Positions 7,688 to 15,945 of a stretch of DNA of 52,720 bases are shown here, one piece after another. The translations under genes and the position numbers were made by a program. The notes below the pieces were generated by a model that had not been told where the DNA came from, made no database searches, and worked only from the letters and a program-made list of their open reading frames with translations. The DNA is taken from NCBI RefSeq assembly GCF_002159915.1, contig NZ_NFJP01000027.1:1-52720 (forward strand), given 5' to 3'. The first letter of the stretch is position 1, and each line of letters opens with the position of its first letter. The stretch is from Gordonibacter sp. An230. GTDB taxonomy: Bacteria; Actinomycetota; Coriobacteriia; Coriobacteriales; Eggerthellaceae.

Positions 7688-9901
7688 ATGAAGAGCCTGA
7701 ACGACATCACCTTCTCGCGGCGCGCGTTCGTGGGAGCGGCGGCGCTCGGCACGGCCGCGCTGGCCGCGGGCGGCCTTGAGGCGGCGGCCCCCGAGGACGC
7801 TTTCGCCGAGGAGGCGGGCGGCGAGACGTACGTCTACACGTCCTGCCCCATGTGCAACCAGTCCGTGTTCTGCGGCCTCAAGGGTACCGTGAAGGACGGC
7901 AAGCTCGTGCGCGTGGAGGGCAACGACCAGCACTCCAAGCCCAAGCCCTGCCTCAAGGGCCTCACGAGCCTGCAGAACGTCTACGATCCGAACCGCCTGC
8001 TGTACCCCGTGAAGCGCACGAATCCCAAAAAGGGCATCGGAGAGGATCCGAAATGGGAGCGCATCGGCTGGGACGAGGCGCTTGAGACGATCGCTTCGGA
8101 GTTCAACAAGGCCAAGGAGACCTACGGCGCGGCGTCGGTCACGTTCCATTCGGGCGACCCGAAGGAGCACCTGCCGGTGTTTTGCCGCGTGGCCGCGCTC
8201 TTCGGCACGCCGAACGTGTCGTGGGGCGGCGCGCAATGCGCCTTCGCCCTGGCCATGGCAAGCATCCTGAACTACGGCAACACCATCATGACCATGCCCG
8301 CCGCCCAGACGAAGGTGCACCTGCAGTGGGGCTCCAACATCGCCTGGTCGATGTATCCCCAGCCCACCGCGTACAAGGGCATGCTCGACGCCAAGCGCGC
8401 AGGATGCAAGTACATCGTCATCGACACGCGCCTCACCCCCACCGCGGTGCAGCTGGCCGACCTCTACCTGCAGCCGCGCCCCGGCACGGACGGCGCGCTG
8501 GCGCTGGCCATGGCGAACGTCATCATAGAGGAGGATCTCTACAACCACGACTTCGTCGAGAACTGGACCGAGGGCTTCTCCGAGTACGCCGAGTACGTGA
8601 AGGAGTTCACGCCCGAGAAGGCCGAGGAGATCACCTGGGTGCCCGCCGACAAGATCCGCGAGGCGGCGCGCATGTGGGCCGAGGCGGGCGCCGGCACCAT
8701 GTGGGTGAGCCCGCACTCCACCACGCACCACACCAACGGCGTGCAGAGCACCCGTGCCATCACGCTGCTGCCGGCCCTCATGGGCTACTGGGACTACGAG
8801 GGTTGCCGCACCGTGGCCCCGGGCGTCACCGGAACGGACGACTCGGCGTTCCAGCTGGCCGACAAGATCGCCGAGCTCGCACCCGGCCGCGCCGGCGTCG
8901 ACCGCTGGCCCGTGTGGTCGGCCATGTCGACGTACTACCAGAACAACGGCCTGCTCGAGTACATCAACGACGGGCTCATCCACGCGGGGCTGTTCTTGGG
9001 GACGAACCTCATGAACTTCGCCCAGACCCCGCTTCTGCAGGAGGCCGTCTCCACGCTCGACTTCGCCGTGGCCTGCGACATTCACCTGAACCCCTGGACG
9101 CACGACTACATGGACATGGTGCTGCCCGCCGCCGTGTGCTGGGAGCGCGTCGCCCCCTTCCAGGCGCAACCGAACGGCATCATCGGCAGCCAAGCCGCCA
9201 TGGAGCCCGCCGGCGAAGCCAAGGAGGACTGGCAGTTTCTGCTCGACCTGGGCTGCGCGCTCGGCTTCGAGGAGGAGTGCTTCCACGGCGACCTGCATGC
9301 GTGCATGCAAGCCTACCTCGACGCCGGCGGATCGGGCGCCACGGTTGAGGACATCCAGGCCGCCCTGCCCGGCGTCTACGAACTGCCGATGTCGGGCGAG
9401 TGGCAACCGAGGCAGTACGAGCAAACCGGGTTCGGCACGGTGTCGGGCAAAGTCGAGTTCAAATCGGGCATGCTCGAGCAGCTGGGCTTCGAGGGGCTGC
9501 CCGTCTACGAGGAGCCCTCGGTGAGCCCCGTGTCCACGCCCGAGCTCTTCGAGCAGTACCCGCTCATCCTCACCACGGGCAACCGCGTGCCGTGGTACGT
9601 GCACAGCAAGTACCGCCACACGCCCTGGCTCAACCAGTTCATGCCCGAGCCGCTCATCCGCATGAGCCACGAGGACGCCGAAGCGCGCGGGCTTGCCGAC
9701 GGCGACCGGGCGCGCATGTTCAACCAGCTGGGCGAGATCCAGGCCAAGGTGGAGGTCACGAACATGCTGCACCCCGGCAACGTGGAGATACTCCACGGCT
9801 GGGAGCAGGCGAACTCGTGCCTGCTCATCGACCGCACGTTCGACCCCATATCGGGCTTCCCCACCTTCAAAGACGCCCTCTGCGAGATCGAGAAGATCTA
9901 G
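7688..9901 (+). CDS. Tat-exported molybdopterin oxidoreductase, catalytic subunit
   Basis: DMSO-reductase-superfamily enzyme (737 residues), predicted to bind bis-MGD and one Fe-S cluster outside the membrane. A Tat signal is clear: SRRAFVG at 10-16, a hydrophobic run, then an acidic mature start near 40. The cluster ligands are Cys53, Cys56, Cys62 and Cys88, i.e. CX2CX5CX25C, a wider second gap than the usual CX2CX3C. Cys184 in GGAQCAFA is the likely molybdenum ligand (inference), as in the PhsA/PsrA/arsenate and acetylene hydratase groups rather than Ser-ligated DmsA. The substrate is unknown: sulfur compounds, an N- or S-oxide, or a catechol-type dehydroxylation are all possible in this bacterial family. 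Stop 9901 is followed by strong hairpins. Confidence 0.88.
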   Translation: MKSLNDITFSRRAFVGAAALGTAALAAGGLEAAAPEDAFAEEAGGETYVYTSCPMCNQSVFCGLKGTVKDGKLVRVEGNDQHSKPKPCLKGLTSLQNVYDPNRLLYPVKRTNPKKGIGEDPKWERIGWDEALETIASEFNKAKETYGAASVTFHSGDPKEHLPVFCRVAALFGTPNVSWGGAQCAFALAMASILNYGNTIMTMPAAQTKVHLQWGSNIAWSMYPQPTAYKGMLDAKRAGCKYIVIDTRLTPTAVQLADLYLQPRPGTDGALALAMANVIIEEDLYNHDFVENWTEGFSEYAEYVKEFTPEKAEEITWVPADKIREAARMWAEAGAGTMWVSPHSTTHHTNGVQSTRAITLLPALMGYWDYEGCRTVAPGVTGTDDSAFQLADKIAELAPGRAGVDRWPVWSAMSTYYQNNGLLEYINDGLIHAGLFLGTNLMNFAQTPLLQEAVSTLDFAVACDIHLNPWTHDYMDMVLPAAVCWERVAPFQAQPNGIIGSQAAMEPAGEAKEDWQFLLDLGCALGFEEECFHGDLHACMQAYLDAGGSGATVEDIQAALPGVYELPMSGEWQPRQYEQTGFGTVSGKVEFKSGMLEQLGFEGLPVYEEPSVSPVSTPELFEQYPLILTTGNRVPWYVHSKYRHTPWLNQFMPEPLIRMSHEDAEARGLADGDRARMFNQLGEIQAKVEVTNMLHPGNVEILHGWEQANSCLLIDRTFDPISGFPTFKDALCEIEKI

Positions 9902-9915
9902 CGCTCGGCCCCTCC

Positions 9916-9951
9916 CCCGACCTCGCGCCGCACCCTCGGCGCGAGGTCGGG
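9916..9951 (+). terminator. 15-bp hairpin after the catalytic subunit
   Basis: CCCGACCTCGCGCCG (9916-9930) pairs perfectly with 9937-9951 across a 6-nt loop. There is no U run, and the next gene continues on the same strand. It may therefore stabilise or process the upstream mRNA, or act as a partial terminator, rather than end the operon. Confidence 0.6.
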
Positions 9952-9987
9952 ACGGCCCGCCGTACAAGGGCGGAAAGGCCGGATCGA

Positions 9988-10040
9988 CGGGAGCCCGTTC
10001 TCCCTTGCGCGGCCGAGAGCCGGCGCCGAACGGGTTCCCG
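9988..10040 (+). other. second long stem-loop in the same spacer
   Basis: 9988-10000 (CGGGAGCCCGTTC) pairs with 10028-10040, with one G-U pair. The enclosed 27 nt can form an inner GC-rich hairpin (GCGCGGC with GCCGGCGC, one bulge). Together with 9916-9951 it fills most of the 230-nt spacer before the chaperone gene. Confidence 0.5.
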
Positions 10041-10132
10041 CCGGTCGCACGGCGTCGAAGACGCCCTCGGGGGCGACCGCGAGAAGCGAGATCGATGAAG
10101 GACGACGAAGGGCGATGGAGGAAGGAGCGAAC

Positions 10133-10894
10133 ATGGACGAGATGCTGTGCAGCGTGCTCGAAGGCCGCACGACCGCTTACGGGCTGCTCGCGCGCCTGCT
10201 CAACCGAGAGGTGGACGAGGAGCTGCTCGCCGAACTGCGCGCGCTGCCCTTCGCCGCGGACGAAGCCGTTCGCCCGAACGGCCCGAACGGCGTGAACGAC
10301 GCGAACGACCCGGGCAGACGCGACAACGCTGCGGATCTCCCCATCGCCGCGTACAGCGCGGATCTCGACGAGGGCAACCGCCTCATGGGAGGCTACCTGG
10401 CCGGAATCGGGAACGAGAGCGGCGACGCGCAGCGCGCGCTCACGGACCTGGCCGTCGACTTCGCGCGCCTGTTCGTCGTGCGCAAGCGCTCGGAGAGCGT
10501 GGCCCCCTACCCCAACGAGTCGGTGCACACCTCCAAAGAGCACCTGCGAATGGACGGGGCCCGCGACGAGGTGCGCGCCCTCTTTCGCGCCGAGGGCGTG
10601 AGGGCCGCCGACGCGTGGCGGCTCGGAGAGGACCACGTGGCGCTCGAGCTCGAGTTCATGCAGACGCTCGCCGCGCGCACGGCCGAGGCGGCCTCGGCGA
10701 ACGACGAAGAGACCGCAGACGACCTGCTGTCGAAGCAGGCGAGCTTTCTCGACCGGCATCTTCTGAACTGGGTGCCCGCGTTCGCCGAGGCCATGGGGCG
10801 AACCGCCCGGACGGACTTCTACCGCGGCGTCGCGCTCCTCCTCGTCGCGCACCTGCGCGAGGACCGCGCGCTCGTGAAACAGCTGCTCGGCTGA
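10133..10894 (+). CDS. TorD/DmsD-family redox enzyme maturation chaperone
   Basis: Cytoplasmic chaperone expected to bind the Tat signal of the neighbouring Mo subunit and hold it until the cofactor is loaded. The 253-residue, mostly helical product shows family hallmarks: APYPNESVH...EHLRMDGARDEVRALF, then GEDHVALELEFM (about 155-180), and a C-terminal FLDRHLLNWVPAF. An Asn/Asp/Gly-rich linker around 45-60 is longer than usual. Start ATG 10133 follows GGAGGAAGGAG; an in-frame ATG at 10115 has no such site. Confidence 0.85.
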   Translation: MDEMLCSVLEGRTTAYGLLARLLNREVDEELLAELRALPFAADEAVRPNGPNGVNDANDPGRRDNAADLPIAAYSADLDEGNRLMGGYLAGIGNESGDAQRALTDLAVDFARLFVVRKRSESVAPYPNESVHTSKEHLRMDGARDEVRALFRAEGVRAADAWRLGEDHVALELEFMQTLAARTAEAASANDEETADDLLSKQASFLDRHLLNWVPAFAEAMGRTARTDFYRGVALLLVAHLREDRALVKQLLG

Positions 10895-10940
10895 CGAGCC
10901 GCACGGCGGAGCGCCGACGATGGCGCCTTCGCCCGGCACC

Positions 10941-10949
10941 TGGTAGAAT
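10941..10949 (+). promoter_or_regulatory. internal extended -10 promoter
   Basis: TGGTAGAAT lies 27 nt before the GTG start of the second Fe-S gene, with no good -35. It would give a short leader of about 20 nt and allow the second half of the operon to be expressed separately. Confidence 0.4.
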
Positions 10950-10976
10950 GCCTTCGAGGGAATCGAAGGAGGCGAC

Positions 10977-11768
10977 GTGACGAGGTTCGGCATGGCCATC
11001 GACATGGCGCGCTGCACCGGCTGCCAAACCTGCGTGGTGGCATGCCAGATGCACCATGCGCTCAGGCCCGGCGTGGCGTGGTGCGCGGTCGACGCGCTCG
11101 AATGGGGCCGCTGGCCCGATGCCGATCGCGCCTTCCTCCCCCACGCCTGCCTGCATTGCGACGAGCCCCTTTGCGTCAGCGTGTGCCCCACCGCCGCCAG
11201 CCACAAGCGCGACGATGGCACAGTGGGCATCGACGAGGCGCGCTGCATCGGCTGCGGCGTGTGCCTGACGGCTTGCCCCTACGGCGCGCGGACCCTCAAC
11301 CGCGAAGACGCGTGGCACTTCGGCGCGCCGTCGCCCGCTCCCTACGAGATAGAAGGAGAAGGGCGTGTGGGCGTGGCCGAGAAGTGCACCTTCTGCATCG
11401 AGCGCGTGCAGGTCGGGCTGCTTCCGGCCTGTGTGGAGGCATGCCCTGTGGAGGCGCGCGCCTTCGGCGACCTCGACGACCCTGAAAGCCCCGCGAGCGC
11501 CTTCGCCGCCGAAACGGGCGCGCGGCCCGTCCCCGGCACGGGCGTCCTCTACGCCGACGGCGGGCGCGGGCTCGACATAGGGCGCGTGGTGACCGAGCGC
11601 TACTACGCGCCCGCATCGCGATCGCAGACCGCCGACGGCCGCGTCGGCGAGGGAAACCCCGCAGTCGTGGCCGGCGCGGGAGCGGCCGCGGCGGCGCTGG
11701 CCGCAGCCGCGGGCCTCGCGGCGAAGCGAAACCGCGATCGCCGCGCGAAAGCGCAGAGGCGGGCGTAG
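10977..11768 (+). CDS. second 4Fe-4S electron-transfer subunit
   Basis: A paralogue of the first Fe-S subunit in the same operon (263 residues). It has the same four Cys clusters: CTGCQTCVVAC, CLHCDEPLCVSVC, CIGCGVCLTAC and CTFC...CVEAC. It has a similar Ala-rich hydrophobic tail (about 228-250) and Arg-rich end. GTG 10977 is chosen because AAGGAGG sits at 10967-10973 and the product aligns with its paralogue from the first residues. It lies 9 nt before the membrane anchor gene, so this copy probably pairs with NrfD while the first pairs with the catalytic subunit (inference). Confidence 0.88.
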   Translation: MTRFGMAIDMARCTGCQTCVVACQMHHALRPGVAWCAVDALEWGRWPDADRAFLPHACLHCDEPLCVSVCPTAASHKRDDGTVGIDEARCIGCGVCLTACPYGARTLNREDAWHFGAPSPAPYEIEGEGRVGVAEKCTFCIERVQVGLLPACVEACPVEARAFGDLDDPESPASAFAAETGARPVPGTGVLYADGGRGLDIGRVVTERYYAPASRSQTADGRVGEGNPAVVAGAGAAAAALAAAAGLAAKRNRDRRAKAQRRA

Positions 11769-11777
11769 GGAGGATCC

Positions 11778-12656
11778 GTGTTCGGCGACTCGATCATCTG
11801 GTACCTGTTCCTCGGAGGCGGCGGCGCGGGAGCGGCGGCGGTGCTGGCCGCATGCGACCTGCTGTTCGCCCACCGATCCAGGCTCGGCCGGAGCGATCGC
11901 CTCGCCTGGACCGACGAGCTCTCGCGGCCCCTCTTCGCGCGCGGCTACCTCGCAGCGACCGTCGCGCTCGTCCTGGGCGCGCTCTGCCTGCTGTTCGAGC
12001 TCGGGCGTCCCGAGCGATTCCTGTACGTGCTCGCGCTCCCCACGGCCTCCGTGCTGACGTTCGGCTCGTACGTGCTGGCGGCCACCATCGTTTGCGCGGC
12101 GGCGCTCGGCGGCGTCGCGCTGTTCGGAAGCGCGCGGACGCCCGTCGTCCTCGTGCGGGCACTCGAGTGGGCAGCCCTTGCGCTCGGCCTGGCCACCACC
12201 GCCTACACCGGTGTCCTGCTCGCGCAGATCGGGTTCGTTCCCCTATGGGGAAGCCCCCTCCTGCCCGCACTGTTCACCTGCTCGTCGCTTTCCGTGGGCG
12301 TCGCCTGCACGATGGCGGCGGCGCTGCCCGATGCGCGCCGCGCGCCGCGTCTTCTGCGCGCGCTCGCGCGGGCCGACAGCGTGGTCATCGCAGTCGAAGC
12401 GCTTGTGCTGACAGCCTATCTGGCCTCGGCTGCATTCGGATCGGGGCAGGCCGAGGCGGTGGAAGCGTTCCTGTTCGGCCCGGGCATGTGGTTCTTCTGG
12501 ATTGGGTTCGTCGCGTGCGCGCTCGCGCTCCCGCTCGCCCTCGATTTCTCCTACACTGGATGCGGTCGCGTCGCGCTGGCTGCCGCCGCCGTGCCCTTGG
12601 TGCTGGCAGGCGGCTTCTTCCTGCGGTACTGCATCGTCAACGTGCCCTGGACGTAG
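11778..12656 (+). CDS. NrfD/PsrC-type membrane anchor subunit
   Basis: Integral membrane subunit expected to exchange electrons with menaquinol and the Fe-S subunit. The product (292 residues) starts IIWYLFLGGGGAGAAAVLAA, typical of NrfD N-termini, and has about eight hydrophobic segments separated by short Arg-rich loops. GTG 11778 follows GGAGGATCC. It completes a Mo-FeS-anchor module together with the four genes upstream. A DmsC-like anchor is the alternative; the start motif favours NrfD. Confidence 0.82.
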   Translation: MFGDSIIWYLFLGGGGAGAAAVLAACDLLFAHRSRLGRSDRLAWTDELSRPLFARGYLAATVALVLGALCLLFELGRPERFLYVLALPTASVLTFGSYVLAATIVCAAALGGVALFGSARTPVVLVRALEWAALALGLATTAYTGVLLAQIGFVPLWGSPLLPALFTCSSLSVGVACTMAAALPDARRAPRLLRALARADSVVIAVEALVLTAYLASAAFGSGQAEAVEAFLFGPGMWFFWIGFVACALALPLALDFSYTGCGRVALAAAAVPLVLAGGFFLRYCIVNVPWT

Positions 12657-12710
12657 CGCGAGACGGGCGGCTCGGCGATGGATCCCGAAGGTGCGAGGAA
12701 AGGTGAGGAC

Positions 12711-13091
12711 GTGGCCCTGATCGAGGTGGACGAACGCAGCGGCATACCCATCTGGGTTCAGCTGCGCAACCGCCTCATGTACCTCATCGACTCAGGCCAC
12801 TACCGAAACGGCGACCGTCTGCCCACGGTGCGGGCGCTGGCCGCCGACCTCAATGTGAACTACCACACGGTGAACAAGGTGTACACGAGCCTCGAGCACG
12901 ACGGCTACATCAGCTCGAAGCGCGGACGCGGGGCGTTCGTCAGCAAGGAGGGCGACGCCGAAGAGGACGTGACGTCGGGCGACGCCGTGCTCGTCGAAGC
13001 CATCCGTCAATGCCTTGAGCTGGGGATGACCGCAGACGACGTGGAGCGCCGCTTCGCGAAGGCGCTCGAGGGATTCAAAGGGGACGCGTGA
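12711..13091 (+). CDS. GntR-family (YtrA-type) transcriptional regulator
   Basis: Short DNA-binding regulator (126 residues) with a winged HTH at about 10-75 (GIPIWVQLRNRLMYLIDSG..., LPTVRALAADLNVNYHTVNK, GYISSKRGRGAFV). A short C-terminal helical tail replaces a large ligand domain, as in the YtrA subgroup. GTG 12711 is preferred because AGGTGAGG lies just before it; ATG 12678 in frame is possible. It lies 54 nt after the NrfD-type gene. The SPFH gene follows 47 nt later, so it may control either, more likely the SPFH protein, since YtrA-type genes usually travel with membrane proteins. Confidence 0.85.
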   Translation: MALIEVDERSGIPIWVQLRNRLMYLIDSGHYRNGDRLPTVRALAADLNVNYHTVNKVYTSLEHDGYISSKRGRGAFVSKEGDAEEDVTSGDAVLVEAIRQCLELGMTADDVERRFAKALEGFKGDA

Positions 13092-13138
13092 GCGGCCTTC
13101 GGCCGCCGTCCGCACGATCGACCGCATCGGAGGAAGCC

Positions 13139-14100
13139 ATGAACGCACACCGCACGAAACCCGCCCCGGCAGAGCGCCCGTCCGGCCAGACGGCCCTTGT
13201 GGAGCCCGCATCCGCTCCGTTCGCGCCCATGAAGGCCACGAGAAACGGCGTCGTTTTGTTCTCGCTCGCGCTCGCGGCCGCCGTGTTCGCGGCCGTGGTG
13301 GCCGTGGCGTATTTCGGGTTCGGCATCATGGGGCCGTGGGTGCTTGCGCTGGCGCTCGTCTTGGCCGTGGCGCTCGCGCTGTGCATCCACATCGCCATGG
13401 AGTGGGAGCGCGTGGTCATCTGCCGTTTCGGCGCGTTCAACCGCGTGGCAGGGCCGGGCCTCATCTTCATGGTGCCCATCGTGGAGCAGGCCGCGTGCCA
13501 TGTGGACCTGCGCACCGTGACCACGCCGTTCGGCGCCGAGAAGACGCTCACCTCCGACCTTGTGCCCGTGGACATCGACGCGGTGCTGTTCTGGATGGTG
13601 TGGGACGCGCAGAAGGCGTGCATGGAGGTGGAGGACTACCCCGCCGCCGTCCTCTATGTTGCGCAGACCGCCATGCGCGACGCCATCGGGCGCATGAGCG
13701 TGGCCGAGGTGGCGCTGTCGCGCGAGCAGCTGGACAAGGAACTCAAAGAGTCCATCGAACGCGAGACGGAGCCATGGGGCATCGCCATCCTGTCGGTGAA
13801 GGTGCGCGACATCGTCATCCCCGCCGAGCTGCAGGAGGTCATGTCGCTCGAAGCCCAGGCCGAGCGCGAAAAGAACGCGCGCCTCGTGTTGGCCAGCGCC
13901 GAGGAGGACATCTCCGAGATGATCGCGAGCGCAAGCGGCGTCTACGACGGCAACGAGGCCGCCTTGAAGATCCGCACGATGCACCTTCTGTACGAGAGTA
14001 TCAAGAAGTCCGGGGCACCGTGGTCACCGTCCCCTCGGCCCTCTCCGACGGTCTGGGCGCGTCGGCCGAGGACGTCGTGAAGGCCCTCGGCGGAAAGTAG
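13139..14100 (+). pseudogene. SPFH/band-7 (stomatin-like) membrane protein, frameshifted near the end
   Basis: Membrane-scaffold protein. It has an N-terminal tail, two adjacent hydrophobic segments (about 38-84), then a band-7 domain starting MEWERVVICRFGAFNRVAGPGLIFMVP. A helical stretch rich in Glu/Arg/Ala (REQLDKELKESIERET, EAQAEREKNARLV) follows. Start ATG 13139 follows GGAGGAAGCC. The frame breaks at the GGGG of 14012-14015. With one more G the product would continue GTVVTVPSALSDGLG and stop at 14100; as written, it runs into an unnatural Pro/Arg tail ending at 14080. A true frameshift would cost only the last 30 residues, so function may survive. Confidence 0.8.
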
Positions 14101-14178
14101 GGGAAGAGGCGAGCCGCCCGCCTTCCTTCGTCAGGAAAAGTCGCCCGTCCTGAGGAAAAAGCTGAATCAACCAGAAAC

Positions 14179-14193
14179 CACCCGATTCGGGTG
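14179..14193. promoter_or_regulatory. palindrome upstream of the flavoprotein gene
   Basis: CACCCGATTCGGGTG is a near-perfect dyad 120 nt before the flavoprotein start. It is a candidate operator, perhaps for the adjacent LuxR-type regulator (inference). It could also form a short hairpin. Confidence 0.35.
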
Positions 14194-14312
14194 TAGGACT
14201 CCCCCGTATCTTCGCTGCCGCGAAAACGCGATTCGGCCTAGCCTTTCCCTTTGTTGCAAGGCATGCGGTCGGCCGTTCGCGCCAGCCGCGTTCGAAGAAA
14301 GGGGATTCCATC

Positions 14313-15839
14313 ATGCGCCAAGAACAAGAGCAGGTCTTGAAAGGTGCCGAAAGCCATCCGCATCGGCCCATCGACCGCCGCACGCTCCTTGCCGGCGCGC
14401 TTGGGGCATCCGCGCTCGCAGCGCTTGGATTGGGAGGCTTAACGGGCTGCGCCCCGCGCGCGGCAGACGCGAGCGAGGTGCATTCGGGAGGAACGTTCGA
14501 CATCGTCATCGTCGGAGCAGGAGGGGCGGGCATGACGGCGGCCCTGGGAGCGAGCGATGCGGGGGCGCGCGTTATGGTGCTGGAGAAGATGTTCGTGCCG
14601 GGCGGGAACACCTGTTTCGCCGAAGGGGGCATGAACGCCTGCTGCACGCAACCGCAATCCGATGAGGGCATCGAGGACAGCGTCGAGCTCTTCGTCGAGG
14701 ACACGCTCACAGGAGGCCACAATCTGGGAAACCCGGATCTCGTCACCTACATGTGCGAGCACTCGAACGAGGCGCTCGAGCGCTTGGCCGAGCGGGGCAT
14801 GCCCCTCACGAAGCTCTCCACATCCGGGGGCGCGAGCGTGCCGCGCATCCACCGCCCCGAAGACGGCAGCGCCGTGGGCAAATACCTGGTGAAGCACCTC
14901 TGCGCGCGCTGCCAAGAGCAGGGCATCGAAATCGCCACCCGCACATCGGCCAAGGAGATCATCATGGAAGAGGGCAAGGTGGCAGGCGTGCGGGCCCTCG
15001 ACGACCGAAACGGCCACGTCACCGAATACCGCGCCCCGGTCGTCATCGTGGCCTCCGGTGGATTCGGAGCGAACCACGAAATGCTCGCGCAGTACCGCCC
15101 CGAGCTTCTGAACGCCGTGACCACGAATCAACCGGGCGCTCAAGGCGAGGGCATCCTGATCGCGCAGGCGGTGGGCGCCGACGTCGTGGACATCGAGCAG
15201 ATCCAGGTGCACCCCACCGTGGAACAGAGCACGTCCATCCTGCTGAGCGAAGGCATCCGCGGAGACGGCGCGGTGCTCGTGAACAGCGAGGGAAACCGTT
15301 TCACCGACGAGCTGCTCACGCGCGACGTGGTATCGGCTGCGGAATGGGAACAGCCGGGCGGTTGGGCGTACGCCGTATTCGACCGAAAGGTGTACGACGA
15401 GAACAAGAGCATCAAAGAGAAGTTCGAGAAGAAGGGGCTTGCCCTTTCGGCCGACACGCTTGAGGGCCTGGCCGCCCAGATGGAGACCGTCCCTGAGTCG
15501 TTCCTGGCTACGATGGAGGCGTACAACGGGGCCATCTCTTCGGGAGCAGACGATCCGCTCGGACGCTGGAAAAGCCGCTACCCCATCGACGAGCCGCCGT
15601 TTTACGCCGTCAAGGTGGCGCCAGGCATCCACCACACCATGGGAGGCGTGCGCATCGACACGGAAGCGAAGGTGCTCGACACCGCGGGAAACGCCATCCC
15701 CGGCCTGTTCGCAGCAGGAGAGGTGACCGGGGGCATCCACGGAGGCAACCGGCTGGGAGGCAACGCCATCTGCGACATCAACGTGTTCGGGCATCGCGCA
15801 GCCGAAAGCGCCGTCGCCTACCTCGGCATCTCCAGGTAA
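14313..15839 (+). CDS. Tat-exported FAD-dependent fumarate-reductase-like flavoprotein
   Basis: Extracytoplasmic flavoprotein reductase of the flavocytochrome c/urocanate/fumarate reductase family (508 residues). The N-terminus has an Arg pair (DRRTLLAGALG, about 23-33), a hydrophobic run and LTGC near 48, i.e. a Tat signal with a lipobox, so it is probably a lipoprotein. The FAD site is DIVIVGAGGAGMTAAL. Fumarate-reductase-type active-site residues are recognisable: HPT, EGNRF...TRDVVS, GIHHTMGG and GGIHGGNRLGGNA. It carries neither haem-binding CXXCH nor an FMN-binding domain, so electrons must come from a separate partner. The substrate is unknown; relatives reduce C=C bonds of diverse acceptors. 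It has its own upstream region and is followed by a LuxR regulator. Confidence 0.87.
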   Translation: MRQEQEQVLKGAESHPHRPIDRRTLLAGALGASALAALGLGGLTGCAPRAADASEVHSGGTFDIVIVGAGGAGMTAALGASDAGARVMVLEKMFVPGGNTCFAEGGMNACCTQPQSDEGIEDSVELFVEDTLTGGHNLGNPDLVTYMCEHSNEALERLAERGMPLTKLSTSGGASVPRIHRPEDGSAVGKYLVKHLCARCQEQGIEIATRTSAKEIIMEEGKVAGVRALDDRNGHVTEYRAPVVIVASGGFGANHEMLAQYRPELLNAVTTNQPGAQGEGILIAQAVGADVVDIEQIQVHPTVEQSTSILLSEGIRGDGAVLVNSEGNRFTDELLTRDVVSAAEWEQPGGWAYAVFDRKVYDENKSIKEKFEKKGLALSADTLEGLAAQMETVPESFLATMEAYNGAISSGADDPLGRWKSRYPIDEPPFYAVKVAPGIHHTMGGVRIDTEAKVLDTAGNAIPGLFAAGEVTGGIHGGNRLGGNAICDINVFGHRAAESAVAYLGISR

Positions 15840-15904
15840 ACGCTCCAAGCTGAAACCCGGCTTCCCTTCCGAGCCTTGACAAGCCGAGTTAGAGCCCAAC
15901 GTTG

Positions 15905-15913
15905 TGATATGCT
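15905..15913 (+). promoter_or_regulatory. possible extended -10 promoter of the LuxR gene
   Basis: TGATATGCT fits TGn plus a weak -10, 33 nt before the start codon. A TTGACA at 15876-15881 is too far away (24 bp) to be its -35. Confidence 0.3.
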
Positions 15914-15945
15914 TTCCCCGTTACGGCGAACGGTCGAGGAGGGGC

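Noticed and set aside
10028-10132. ATG 10115 as start of the TorD-like chaperone
   Set aside because: The downstream ATG 10133 has a much better ribosome site and the six extra residues are not protein-like.
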